This document shows, piece by piece, positions 21,355-32,805 of a DNA stretch of 64,000 nt. The DNA lies in assembly GCA_023512835.1 (NCBI GenBank), contig CM042084.1:48779609-48843608 (forward strand). The letters run 5' to 3'. The stretch comes from Taxillus chinensis. Taxonomy: Eukaryota; Streptophyta; Magnoliopsida; Santalales; Loranthaceae. Position numbers and translations under genes: made by a program. Positions within the stretch are counted from its first letter, which is position 1. Each line of letters starts with the position of its first letter. A model generated the notes under the pieces. The model saw nothing but the letters and a program-made list of their open reading frames with translations, searched no databases and was not told the origin of the DNA.

Positions 21355-22795
21355 CTAAGGAGCACGATGCCTCTTTCTCTGGGGTGGTCGTTTACCTGCT
21401 TCCTCCCTCTGCTTCATTATCGTCTCGATCTGTTTTTCCCTCAGCTGCAGCCTTTGAAGAGCTCCTTCTAGAGATGCTTCTAGCCTCTGGATCTGCTGCC
21501 TTAAAGTCTGATTCTCCTGGAGGATAGCCTTCATGTCTGAAGTTAGCCGTGGCTTGTGTTGTGCCCTCCAAGATATGTATCTTTGGGAAAACACCAGGTT
21601 TTGAACTGTTGGGTTGGATCTTGTGTGGTGTGGACCATGCTTGATACATCTTCTTGCCTTCTTCGTGAGCATGGTTCTGCTGTAAGTGAAGTCACACTCT
21701 TCCATGCCAAAGAGCACGGGAATAATCTGATGACGCCCCACTTGTCTTCCCACTTGCAGTGGTGCATATGCAGTTCCTCCCCAGGGACCTAAAAGTGGAA
21801 CCCAATTGTAGTCCCCGCAACTATATGTCATAGAGACCACCGGCATCCAAGGAGCAGTCCAGGTAATGTCACTTCTGTGAGGTTTTCCAACTTTTTTTTC
21901 CAGCTCTCAAAGTCTTTTGGTAGGCTCCACTTGCTTGAGCGGAATATCTAGTAGTGTTCGGCTGGTACTTGATAAACAGCAGGGAAACGATGAACACTAC
22001 AGGGGAAATGACCTTGCAACCAGGTACGTACAGGAGAGATAGGCACCCCATGAACTGTCCCGAGCCTTTACTCCTCAGGTAAGTAAGAGATCGGATGGTT
22101 TCAGCCAAGATAGCAGGAGTAGGGTCATATTCTTTGAGCACCTGCTGGACCAAATCTACAATTGCCCCATCGATGTGGGCCAGTATCCTCGGGAAAATGA
22201 CTAGCCCATATATAGCTAGTGTAAGCAGTTTGTGTGCCTCTGCTTCTGTTGTAGTTTGTATTATTTATTTGATTGTTGCCCATGGAAGATATTCTCGCCC
22301 ACCGTAGGTTGTGACCGCCGGTGAGTCCTATACTGGCTTTCCCATGATCTCAGCAAAGACCCTTCGACAAGACCTTCTGGGCTCAGGTAGATAGATCTTC
22401 ATTTTGTTTTCCACGGGGATGTCCAATAATCTTCTGTATTCTTCTATTGTGGGAACCAGATCTATGCCGTTGAAATCAAAGCACCGCCGTCGAGGCTCCC
22501 AGAAATATATGGCTGCTCCAAGCATATCTATATCGGCGAGTAGCTCGGTCACATGGAGCAAATCCCCAAACTGTTGTATGTATGTGCTTTTCCTTTCGTC
22601 TGACCACTGCCTCCATATTGTTTGCACCTCCTTAGTGTAGTCCAGCTGATCTTCTATGATAACATGTTCTGCCTTGTGGGTTTTCCCTGGCGGAAAGTCT
22701 CCAAGGCGGAGTTGAATATCTCTAGATGCTTGGGCCACCACTGCGACAGCCTCCTTGTCCTGAGGGCCTTTTAGGAGATGACTGAAAGTTGCCAT
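21355..22795 (-). pseudogene. Ogre ORF1-like protein (DUF7745-like)
   Basis: An extra ORF between the 5' LTR and gag is a hallmark of Ogre elements; its role is unknown. It begins MATFSHLLKG. The central part WEPRRRCFDFNGIDLVPTIEEYRRLLD resembles the plant mobile-domain-like family often labelled DUF7745. The last 90 residues have a predicted coiled coil (NQTLRQQIQRLEASLEG) and a basic tail. Stops interrupt the frame at about 22328 and 22260, and a frameshift near 21865 separates the last 164 codons. Assignment to DUF7745 is from memory of the family pattern. Confidence 0.75.
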
Positions 22796-23442
22796 GCCTA
22801 TATGAATGTTGTGTTATGCATGGTGACAGGTTAGGATGACAGGTTAATATATATCAAGGCAGTTAGACAGGAAAAAGAATAAACCAATAGTAAAAACAGC
22901 TAATATGTGCAGGGAAATACTTAAGGACTACCCTGCAAAACAAGGGTTAGCATGGAATGAGCAAACAAAGTGTGGTTCAATGCCCCTGATGGGCTTCTAT
23001 TGCTACACCTATCTTATTCGTTGGTTCCCAAACTTCCTCAATAGAGGGCTCCGTACACCATGGGATTTACCGGAGGGGGATCTTAAAAGGACGTGCCTTA
23101 AAAGAACCTCAAGCTTGAGTGAGGAGTCCGAGGCCCCATTGCGGATAATGATTAACGCGCTGGGGACCGTACTGAACCTCGCTAACCTAAATTGTGTTAA
23201 ACCCGGGTATAGGGTTATGTATGAATGCAACAAGTATGGAAAGTAGTAAATCACAACTATCATGGTAATTAAAGCGTATAAAGAAATCATAGTTTAAACG
23301 ATAACTGTATAAGAAATAAGTAAATCATAATTATATCTAAAAAAACAACTTAGCATGACAGTTAAATGTATACAACAGTATAAATAAAGATATCCTCCTA
23401 ATCCTCGTTCTAGACCTAACTCTCTAAAGTGTTTATTCTAAA
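22796..23442 (-). other. Leader of the Ogre-like element
   Basis: About 650 bases between primer-binding site and ORF1. I see no coding potential or repeat here. Confidence 0.7.
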
Positions 23443-23460
23443 TCCCAAGTAGAGTCGCCA
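23443..23460 (-). other. Primer-binding site of the Ogre-like element
   Basis: Minus strand TGGCGACTCTACTTGGGA, two bases inside the LTR. It is not the initiator-Met sequence; Ogre/Tat elements commonly use another tRNA (tRNA-Arg is reported for Ogre). The exact tRNA is not established here. Confidence 0.7.
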
Positions 23461-23462
23461 GC

Positions 23463-26245
23463 TGTCATCACTGGTATTCGTCCGGTCTCGTTTTGGGGTG
23501 AGCTCAAACTAAACCAATGGTGAGAAATTTTAGAGTCGCCACCAATTGTTTTTGGGGTACAGTTGGATACCGTCTACTTTGAGTTGTTTCAAGTGTGTGG
23601 TCTGCGTTTTCAGAGATGAGTTCGGGAGTTGGTTACGTGTAGGGAAGGATTAGCACCCCTACAGCGCCCTTTCGGTATCTAATTTAGGAGGAGGAGGTTT
23701 TTCTTTTATTTGTACTGTTGTGACTGGGTTAAATTTCCTAAAAAGTCTATGATTTTTATTTGACTAAGTTATTTGTCAAAGTTATGGTTAAAATTGATTT
23801 ACCCTAAATTTCTAAAGGGAATCCTAAAAGATTTGGGTTTTTGTGTGAAGTAGAGAATGAGATCCTAGGGATTGGTTTGGTTTTTGGTTTTGCTCTCGGA
23901 AATTGAAATCCTAATTTTTTTTCCTTCTTTTTTGGTTTGGGTTATTATTTTTTGTTTTTTTGTTTTTTTTTTTTGGTTGGAAGACATTTTGGAAAACATT
24001 TTATTGAAACATTTTCAAAACATGTTGTTGAAGAGATTTTGAAAACATTTTATTGCAAAACTATTGCAAAACGTTTTGGTTTTTTTTTTGTCGGTTTTTT
24101 TTGCTTGTTTGTTTGCTTGTTTGTTTTTTTTAGGAGATGTTTTTTTTGAAAACATTTTGAAAATTATTTATTGAAAACGTTTTGGAAAACATTTTTGTGG
24201 AAAACATTTTGTTATTCCTTTTTTGTGTGTTTTTTCTTTAAAGCTTCGAACCTAAATCTATGCGTTTCATCAACAATTGAAAATACATATATATCAAAAT
24301 AGATGTGGGGAGTGTGAGTGACATCCCAAAAAAAAAAAAAATAAATCACCTTTTTTTTCTTGTTTTTCATCTTCTCCCTTTGCTCTCTCCTTTTTTCTTT
24401 TCTTTTCTTTCTTCTGTTTTTTTTTGTTTTTCTTTTCTTTTTACTATACTTAATTTACATATTACAACATACACATAGGAAGAAATACAGGGAAATACAA
24501 TGAAAAAGGCCGAAAAGTAATTACATCAAATATAGATAAGCTCAAAACGAAAACTAGAAAAATGCTAAAAAAACAATTACACCAAATATAGATACAAATA
24601 AGCTGAAAAAGTAGTGAAAAGATAAGGGCTGAACCGACTTTCAAGCTTTGTAACGCCAATCTTCTGCTTGAGCTCCCGCCGGCGCTGATAGTCACTTGCT
24701 CGACTCAGAACCGACAAATCTGACGATGGGACTTATGAAGAGACTTTCCTGGTATTTGGAGATAGGAGGGCTGAAGTGGGTGTAAGAGAAAGAGAGGGAT
24801 GAAGTTGGAGTTTGCAAGGAGTGGACGAGTGATCTCTTATGTTGACGATTCTAGGATTTTGTGTTTTTTTCTGTCTGGGTTTGCAAGGAGGAACCTGGGG
24901 CGTTTTTTGATGATGAGGCTAGGGCATTTTTTTTTTGATGATGAGGCTGGGGCGTTTTCTGATGATGATGAACCTGGGGCGTTTTTTAATCCACCAGAAC
25001 TGTTTTCAACGAGTCAGTCTTTTTTTCAATGATCCCCCCGGCCTCTTTTCTTTTTTTTCTTCCTCTCCCCCATCGCAGGGACGGGTGACTGCTTCTTAAA
25101 GGATTGTAGAAAGTTTTTGTTGGACTGTCATTAATTGCAGCATTAATTGTTTTGTCGAGTGCATTATTATTTGCAAATCAATGCTTGGTCGGGTGGACAG
25201 CCTATGCGGCAAAAGGGGAGCTCGTGATTGCCTTTTGAGTTTCTATTTTAGCACATGTGACTGACAGGGTTGTTGAGAAATGATTCCTTGTTTGATGGCC
25301 AGCGCAGAAGACGGGTCTCGTGAAGCCAGCGAGAAAAATAAGCCAGCGAGGAAGCCAGCGAGAAAAATCAGTGAAGGCAAAAAGGGGTCAGAGGTTCGAA
25401 GTGTCGGCAGGTCGGAGCGTCGGCAGGTCGAAGTGTCGGTAGGGTCGAAGCTTCGGTCAATGATGGAAAGCGTACATGTGCTGTGGGTCGGCGTTGACAG
25501 TCGGCGTCATAAGTCGCGGGTCGAAGTGTCGGCAGGGGGCTTCGAGGCTTCGAGTCTTCGAGGCTTCGAGGCTTCGAGGTTTCGAGGCTTCGGGGCTTCG
25601 AGGCTTCAAGGCTTCGAAGCGTCGGCTTCGGGGCTTCGAGCTTTGAGGCTTCGGGGCTTCGACCTTCGGGGCTTTGAGCTTCGAGGCTTCGGGGCTTCGA
25701 GCTTCGGGGCTTTGGGGCTTCGAAGGTCGATGGGTCGAAGTGTCGGTAGGTCAACGGTCAACAGTCAACCCCGAAGTTTTTTTTTTAACTTTTAATTACT
25801 TTTTTACCCCCACCAAAAATGCTAAAACGGACAAACTTTGGGAGATTGTTTGGGAAGCCCCGTATTCGCCTGAATAGTCATTTTTGAGAAACTCGCATGG
25901 TCACATTTTCGGGCCCTTTGACTAGGGGCATTGACCGTCTTTTGGCACGTTTTGACTTTTCCAACGAAAGTTGTTTTGGCCACAACTTCTTCATTTTAAG
26001 TCCGATTTGAGCTCGGTCAAGTGCGTTGGTCTCCAATTTTCCTCCTCCATCACCTGGTGTTGGTCTCGGGGAGCTTCAAGGACTTGTAGCAGAAGTCATT
26101 AATTTTGGACTCCCCCATCCATGTCAATTGTGTTCATCTCATGCAGATTGGGGTAGACCATTCCTTGGAAGTATGGGATCATTGTGGACCTATTCAACAA
26201 GGTATATGGCATGGGCGGAAAGGTATATCGAAATGGGGTCCAACA
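23463..26245 (-). repeat. 5' LTR of the Ogre-like element
   Basis: Partner of 8816-12000 with the same ends. It has one copy of the GGCTTCGAG block where the partner has two, and fewer GATGATGAGGCT units. Its outer end lacks 32 bases between two AAATGGGG repeats. Confidence 0.93.
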
Positions 26246-26477
26246 GCACCCAGGCAGAAACAAGCAAAAGCCGCCAATAACGAGTATCAAACTAATAGAG
26301 CAAAGCCACACAGAACAGAGCTAACAAATAACCACAAGCAAACAAACAAGCAGGCAAAGAAAAAGAAAAAGAAAATAAAAAAATAAAGAAATAAAATAGG
26401 AAAAACTGCTCCCCCACACTAAAACTACACACTGTCCTTAGTGAAAGAGAGAGAAGAAAAATAGGACCTCAAAAGGC
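26246..26477 (-). other. Athila-like 3' untranslated region
   Basis: It begins with the second GCACC target copy and continues the A-rich sequence interrupted at 8815. On the minus strand GACAGTGTGTAGTTTTAGTG is followed by GGGGGAG (about 26409-26440), a stretch typical downstream of the last Athila ORF. Confidence 0.55.
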
Positions 26478-28800
26478 CTAATAAGGCATGCTGGAAAAAT
26501 AAAGGACGCGAGCGACCATCTTACGCATAGCCATGGCAAACTCATCTGAGGTTGAACCGAATTGCTATTCCACATGAGCTTGAAGCAAAGCAATCATGAA
26601 ATAACATACAAATGCTCCACAACTATGAGTGTTTGGCTGCTAAGGCATCTGAAACTCATTTGTCGTGGAAAAAACAAGGCGAGTGGACAGCATACCCTCA
26701 TGTGCTAACAAACTCTGAAGACGACGAATAAAGCCACTTGCCAAAGAACTCCGATGAGTTGGAAAACCTTGCCCATGATAGGAATCATAAAGCATCACAT
26801 ACTGGCCAGTCAGGTGCAAGTGAAGGAGCACAAAATGATGGCGAATGAATATGGGAAATAGAACAGACATCAATGAAGACCAAGGCCGTAAAGAACCAAC
26901 TTCCCCTCGAAGTCGTGCCCCCATATCATCCATACTAGTAGGAAAATCATTAAACTCCAGTGGCATGATATCCATGGTGGCTGCGTTAGGATACTGGCCA
27001 AGATCCTGGAGGCTTACACTTCTTAAAATACTAGAAAAATAATATCTGAAGTGGCAAACCAAGTAGTGCTCCGAATACGATGAAGGTCTTCTGGTACAAG
27101 TGCCATTAGCTGACTGGTAGACCGTCGAATCTCAACTACACTGGTAACAAAGTCGTAATAAGCATGAACTGACACTGGATCCTCCGTTGTCGATGCAAAG
27201 CTTAAGTTCAGCCGCCGTTCAAGTGTAGTCATCGGAATATGCTTGGAAGGTACTACTAACCATTCAGGTCTATATTCCCGAAGTGGAGTGACATATGGAA
27301 TAAGTTCAGTAGGTGGCTGTGTCCATAGTGACTCAGAACAGGCAGCCGAAGAAGGATGAAAAGACGGAATCGGATCGGATGAAACAAAAGGTTTTCTTTG
27401 CTTCAAATGATGGACCAGTTGAATGATAAGAGTCCTCACCAGAAGTAGTATCCAAAAAGGAAGCAGCTTGAACACTTTTCTTCCTAGGTACACGAAATGG
27501 ACTCTCTGAAGATACTGCCACAAGAGAACCCGGTGGTGGCGCTGGTTTAGGTAATGGGGAATGCCATGTGGAGTTCACTTGCAGAGAAGCAGATCTTGAT
27601 TTGCTGTGGAATGGAAATTTTCCCAAAATTTTCTTTAACAAGCTTGAAGACTCCCTCTACTCCATTTCTATTTTGGCAAACCGGAAGTCCACATACTCTC
27701 TAGTTAGTTTTGCTGATAAAGGAGGAACATGTCATGATGGAGAAGAAACTGGATCACTGGCAGGAACTTGAGTGTTACGGGAAGAATGAAGGCTAGCCAA
27801 CAACTCATCTCATTGTGCATGAGTAATATCACCATGTTCATAGCCCCAGTGGTTCACCTCTGAATTAGAAATCAAAGAAGTTCCAAACTGGCCCCAGAAT
27901 GAATGCATTGAATCCAATTGAGAGTTGGAATAGGCATAAGCATACCGAAGAGCATAAATTGAAGCCTGAAAATCTTTCTTAGGTGGGAAATATGCCTCTA
28001 CAGAATCCACATGAACTGATTGACGGTGAGGTGTGGGCTTAGACTTAGGCAAATGAGGTGCAGACATTTTACTAGTATTATCTTTTGCATGTAATCCCCA
28101 CATCTGAATAGCAGCATAACCATCAATCATGAATTCTCGTAAAATAAGACGCTCAGGATAGGGCTGACCAATTTGAACTCCAAAAGTCATAGGGTGTTAG
28201 TATCTCATAATTTGACTTAAGTACCTACCAAAACTCTTATGATCCAAATACTTCACCCAGTGAAAGAAAATGGCTCTAGCCCAATTGACATGCATATTAC
28301 GTTCTAGACAATGCATACATTGCATGTGTTCCAATGGAACTCCATCATTTCCTTTTCTTTGGGATAGCAAGCATTTACCAATTAAAATAGTAAGAAGACG
28401 AGCCACCAACTTTCCCAGCATAGTGCAATAAATGAGCCAAACTATACACACCTTCTTCAGGGAAAGCATCATGCACAGGAGGTAAATTAAATACCTATTG
28501 AATTATAGAAATAGAAACCCGAACCTCTGATCTATATACATTTCCCACAATAGCCGTCTCATTTTCATTATGAATTACCTTTGCTGTTTTATAAAAAACA
28601 AACAATTTCATTGATAAGTAGAGGGCAATGGTTTGTTACTAACCTTTGAAGTCCAGTATGTTGAATCTGATCAATCACAATTTTACTCCAGGGAAACCTT
28701 GTGCGTCTGAATTTTCACCAGTCAAGAACATGCCTAGCAAAAACATCATCATCAGTATAGGATCAAGATGACATGTAGACCTTTTTTCAAACTTATCCAT
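26478..28800 (-). pseudogene. Athila env-position ORF with C-terminal Ulp1-like cysteine protease domain
   Basis: This lies downstream of the integrase, where Athila elements carry a third, env-like ORF. The N-terminal part (28800 to about 28000) resembles the plant transposon-protein domain often found there (VYRSEVRVSISIIQ, FPEEGVYSLAHLLHYAGKV), with stops and shifts. A low-complexity Ser/Pro linker follows. The C-terminal part (about 27500-26478) resembles Ulp1/SENP C48 peptidases, which cleave SUMO-like proteins: HHFVLLHLHLTGQYVMLYDSY supplies candidate His and Asp, and QPNTHSCGAFVCYFM supplies Gln and the nucleophile Cys (codon 26621-26619). A frameshift near 27040 and stops at about 26642 and 26550 disable it. 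The Ulp1 call is my own pattern reading and not a search result. Confidence 0.6.
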
Positions 28801-28861
28801 CCTGGGAAGGAGAGGACGGCTAGAGACAACACAAAAATGCACCTTGCAAACCCTACAACAA

Positions 28862-29301
28862 CTGCACGGTTAGAGAAGAGATGAACCGTGCAGAACCAAA
28901 CTCCTTAAAATCCATATCGGAGTTGAAAATCGCGTAAAAATAACTGCACGGCTGGTGTGGCCCTCAACCGTGCAACTATATGATGCAGTGTCTGAGGTCT
29001 AATCGGTTAGGGAAGAAGAAGGACGTGCACGGTTGGTGTGGCCTTCAACCATGCGGCTAAAAATAACATTATAACTAGGTTAAAGCGGCTCTAGGGCAAT
29101 AATAAAGTGCACGGCTGGACCATCTATGGGCCGTGCAGCTATAATAGGCCCAAAAAACAATAACTTTGGACTTTTAGGTCAGAATATGGTGCACGGCTGG
29201 TGCTTTCCTCTACCATGCAAATAATACACTTGTCTACCAGCTAGTTAACGTCATTTACTCCGTTTTGAATGTGCACAGCTGGTGAATGTCTGCACCGTGC
29301 A
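28862..29301. repeat. Six phased hairpins, 82-bp period
   Basis: TGCACGG (or TGCACAG) begins at 28863, 28945, 29026, 29108, 29190 and 29272, giving spacings of 82, 81, 82, 82 and 82. Each is followed 16-18 bases later by an inverted partner CCGTGCA (or CCATGCA/CCATGCG). The first has perfect 10-base arms (CTGCACGGTT at 28862-28871 and AACCGTGCAG at 28884-28893). The ~50 bases between hairpins show no clear similarity to one another. It lies between Athila integrase and the env-position ORF. Confidence 0.9.
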
Positions 29302-29442
29302 ACTATTTTACACCTTTAATGGAGCATTAAGACTCATTCTTGAAGAACAGAATAGAGAACAAAAAGAAACAATACTAAGAAATCATGGGTTGCCTCCCAT
29401 GAAGTGCTTCTTTAGGGTCAGTAGCTTGACCATCTCATTTCA

Positions 29443-30566
29443 TTATGGTTCAATCAACACAAGGTACTCCAACAACTTGATTTTAGCATCTCCATAGTAA
29501 GGCTTTACTCGCTGACCTGTCACTTTGAACGTATCCCCTGACTTCGTTTGTAACTCTAAAGCACCATAGGGATAAACTTGAGTCACTTTGTACGGTCCAA
29601 CCCATTTAGATCTTAACTTACCAGGGAATAACTTCAATCGTGAATTGAACAATAGAACTAGTTGTCCTGGCTAAACATATGCTGGAGAAATTCTCTTATC
29701 ATGCCACTACTTAGCTTTTTATTTGTATAATTTTGAGCTTTCATAAGAATTCATCTGAAACTCATCAAGTTGATTCAACTGTAGTAAATGGAGTTCTGCA
29801 CTAGCCTTTGGATCAAGATTGAATTTTCTTACAGCCCAATAAGACTTGTGTTGCAGTTCTATTGGAAGATGACATGCCTTACCATACACCAACCGATAAG
29901 GTGACATTCCAATAGGTGTCTTAAATGTTGTTTTGTAAGGCCAGAGTGCTTTATCCAATTTATCAGACCAATCCTTTCGGATGCCTCCAATGGTCTTCTC
30001 TAAAAAAATTTTAATCTCTCGGTTAGAGACCTCTGCTTGACCATTAGCCTGGGGATGATAAGCTAAGGCTCTTCTATGTTGGACACCATACTTCTATAAT
30101 AATTTGGCAAATAGTTTATTACAGAAATGTCTTCCCTCATCACTGATAATAGCACGTGGAGTTCCGAATCGAGTAAAAATATTTTTGCTAAGAAACTTAA
30201 CAACCACCCGTGCATCATTTGTTTATGTGGGTACAACTTTTACCCATTTAGACAAATAATCAATTTCCAGAAGTATATAAGAAAACCCATTAGATGGGGG
30301 AAATGGCCCCATAAAATCAATCCCCCATAAATCAAACATCTCAACAGGAAGAACACCGGTCTGAGGCATTTCTTGTCGCCTACTAATTCCTCCCATTCTT
30401 TGGCATCAATCACAAACTTTTACAAACTCAAAAGTGTCTTTGAACATTGTTGGCCAATAAAAGCCACTTTGTAATACTTTAGACACTATCTTTTGTACTC
30501 CAAAGTGTTCTGCATAATCTGATGAATGACAATGGTGCAGAATACTTGCTACTTGAAGAGCCAACC
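29443..30566 (-). pseudogene. Athila-like integrase
   Basis: The reading is constant-frame from about 30566. Zinc region: LHHCHSSDYAEH and VCD-stop-CQRMGG. Core: [11 protein letters not shown] (first Asp), IISDEGRHF (second Asp) and [12 protein letters not shown] (Glu). Then the Athila-type tail: [22 protein letters not shown] and SRLKLFPGKLRSKWVGPY. Stops occur in the zinc region, after SSKLYK (near 29719), and twice between there and 29652. The 3' side has the conserved GGGAGGCAACCCATG (near 29385-29400) often seen after Athila integrase. Sequence upstream of 30566 is lost where a copia element begins. Confidence 0.88.
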
Positions 30567-30755
30567 GAAAAGGTGAGTTGTTTAGTTGGATTTGTTGTCA
30601 ACACATATTCTGAGAGAGTTTAGAGGGAGTTCAACACTTGGATAGTGTTGAAGAAGTTAGAGTTGGAAAAGAACCTACTGCACAGATTACTTTAGTTCAC
30701 TTTGAAACATCATAACTACATCAATATAGATTCATAATAAAGCCAAGGAATCATT

Positions 30756-32805
30756 TTTACTTCAGGTCTTGAGATTAAATCTGAGATGACCTCAGCAGAA
30801 AGGAAGAACATTGAAACTGATGGGAAAGCAAGGAATGCATTACTAGCTGCCCTATCAGAAAAGGAATTTGCTAAGGTGATTGGATGCAAGTCGGCTAAAG
30901 AGATATAGGAGAAACTCAAGGCTATCAATGAAGGTGATAAGAAGGTAAAAGAGGCAAAGCTACAAATTTGGAGAGCCAAGTTTGAAGACGTCAAGATGAA
31001 TGATGAAGAAATAGTTGATGAATTTTTCACCAGAGTAAATGAGATAGTAAGTACCATCAGAGGATTTGGTGAAGATATGAGTGATGCTACTGTTGTGAAG
31101 AAGTTGTTGAGGACACTACCAGATAAGTTTGATGCAAAAGTGTCAGCTCTTGAAGACAGGGACTTGAACAATTTTCAACTGGATGAATTATACTTTATAT
31201 TGATCACTTACGAGATGAGGAAAGGGCCTACATTAAAAAAATCAATTAAAAGTGAGAAAGAGGTAGCCTTCAAGGCAATGAAGAAATTAAAGATTTCAGA
31301 AGAATAGGTTGAATCATCAGAATTAGAGGAGGAGCTCACTGAGGCTAGGTTCAACAAACTTATGTCATTGCTGTCCAAGAACATCAAGAGAGGTAAAGGC
31401 AAGTACAAAGGTAAACTACCCTTGAAGTGTTTCAGTTGTGGTGGCATTGGACATTTTGCTATTAATTGTCCAAAGAGAAAAGAAGATGATAGTGAAGAAG
31501 ATGAAAGTATATCTACTTCAAGGAGAAGAATTAGCCATAAAGACAAGAAAAAGAAGCCATACAAGAGCATGGGTGAGAAGAAAGAATTCTACTCTAAGTC
31601 AAACAGAAAAAGCTTCTTGTCTAAAGAAGAGAATGAAAGTACTGAAGAGGAGTACTCAAATGAAGACTCTTCTGGAAATGAGAGGATGATGACCTTTATG
31701 GAAAAAATTGAAAATGAGACAGAAAAACCTAAAGAGAGAAACATAGATGATGATAGCAGTAGTATAAAAGAAGAAGAAGAGACTCAAATGGAGTATATGC
31801 TGAAAAAGGAGCTTAAAGTTTGCCTTAAGGAGAATACCAAATTAGAGAAAGAGATAAAGTCTCTTAGAAAAGAAGCCAAGCTGAAAATAAAAAAACATGA
31901 GGAGTATTTTCAAAGGGACTCAGAATTGACTAAGATGGTTGAAGAGCTAAAGTTGAAGTTGGCTGAAGCGAATAAGATAAATGAAGATGTGCTTTTGATC
32001 CAGTCAGCCAAGGACATTGAAATTGAAGAGCTTTAATCAAAGCTACTAGACTTGGAGAAAAATTTAAAGAAGTACAAGTTTAATTTTAATCATTCTATTG
32101 AACTTGCAGGTCTATCATCTAATAAATTCTAGGAGGCAAGGGAAAAGCTTCAATAGTGCCTTGATCATCAAAGACCAACATTTTTAGGCACACAAGGGCT
32201 TGGATATGATCAAGGAGAATCCTCATCAAAGAATCGTAATAAAAGTGAAGTGGCTGTTGTCAAAGAAGTTAAACCCAAAGAAGACTCACAGAAGATATGG
32301 AAGTAAAAGGAGTTTAAAAGGGAAGTGGCAATGAAAGAGGTGAAATGACCAAGTACCATACAAAAATCTCTAATCAATGGAGATAAGTGCAAAAACAAAT
32401 ACAATAGCCAAAGACAAAATCAAGGTAAGATTAGGTACACATGCTTTGGACATTGTTGGTGCTATGGTGTCTATGGATATAAAGCAAGAGGATGCTGGTA
32501 CAATGAAGCTAACTATATAAGAGATAGAAGCTATGATTTGAGGGGGAGTTCAACTCAACAAAGGCAAGAACAACAAGCACAAAGGAAGAAAACATAAGCT
32601 AGTATGAGAAACAGGTTTGAAGTGCTTGAACAAATATGTGGAAGATGTGATCAGATAGGACATGCAGCAGAAGAATGTAAAGCTATCTTTTCATCCTATC
32701 AGCCATATTAAAGTGGTACACCAGTAAGGAGCTTTGTGAAGAGAAGACCACAGAATCAGAGAGCTATGCTAGTTGAAGTAGCATTAAAGGCATCGAAGAA
32801 AGAAA
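30756..32805 (+). pseudogene. Copia Gag, long form with coiled coil and zinc knuckles
   Basis: A single frame runs throughout, with eight or nine stops and no shift. The Gag core is visible (KEEKLKAINEGDKKVKEAKL pattern, ATVVKKLLRTLPDKFDAKV, LDELYFILITYEMR). A zinc knuckle CFSCGGIGHFAINC lies at 31428-31469. It is followed by a Lys/Glu-rich segment (about 31480-32100) predicted to form a coiled coil, then two more Cys-rich spots: a degenerate one near 32440 and CGRCDQIGHAAEEC near 32637-32680. A constant frame with only substitutions suggests slow decay by point mutation. The start is not fixed; the first clear similarity is near 30756. Confidence 0.85.

Larger units (their letters stand above)
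8816..26245 (-). mobile_element. Complete Tat/Ogre-like Ty3/gypsy element (17.4 kb), target duplication GCACC
   Basis: Two LTRs (8816-12000 and 23463-26245) share TGTCATCACTGG at the left and GGGGTCCAACA at the right. GCACC flanks the whole unit at 8811-8815 and 26246-26250. Genes read on the minus strand: ORF1, Gag, protease with G-patch, a candidate intron, reverse transcriptase, RNase H, a second RNase H, integrase, then a long 3' untranslated region with tandem repeats. The extra ORF1, the intron, the dual RNase H and the great length are hallmarks of the Ogre branch of Tat. Every ORF is broken, so the copy is not autonomous now. By eye about a dozen substitutions separate the first 425 aligned LTR bases, indicating a fairly recent insertion. 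Confidence 0.95.
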
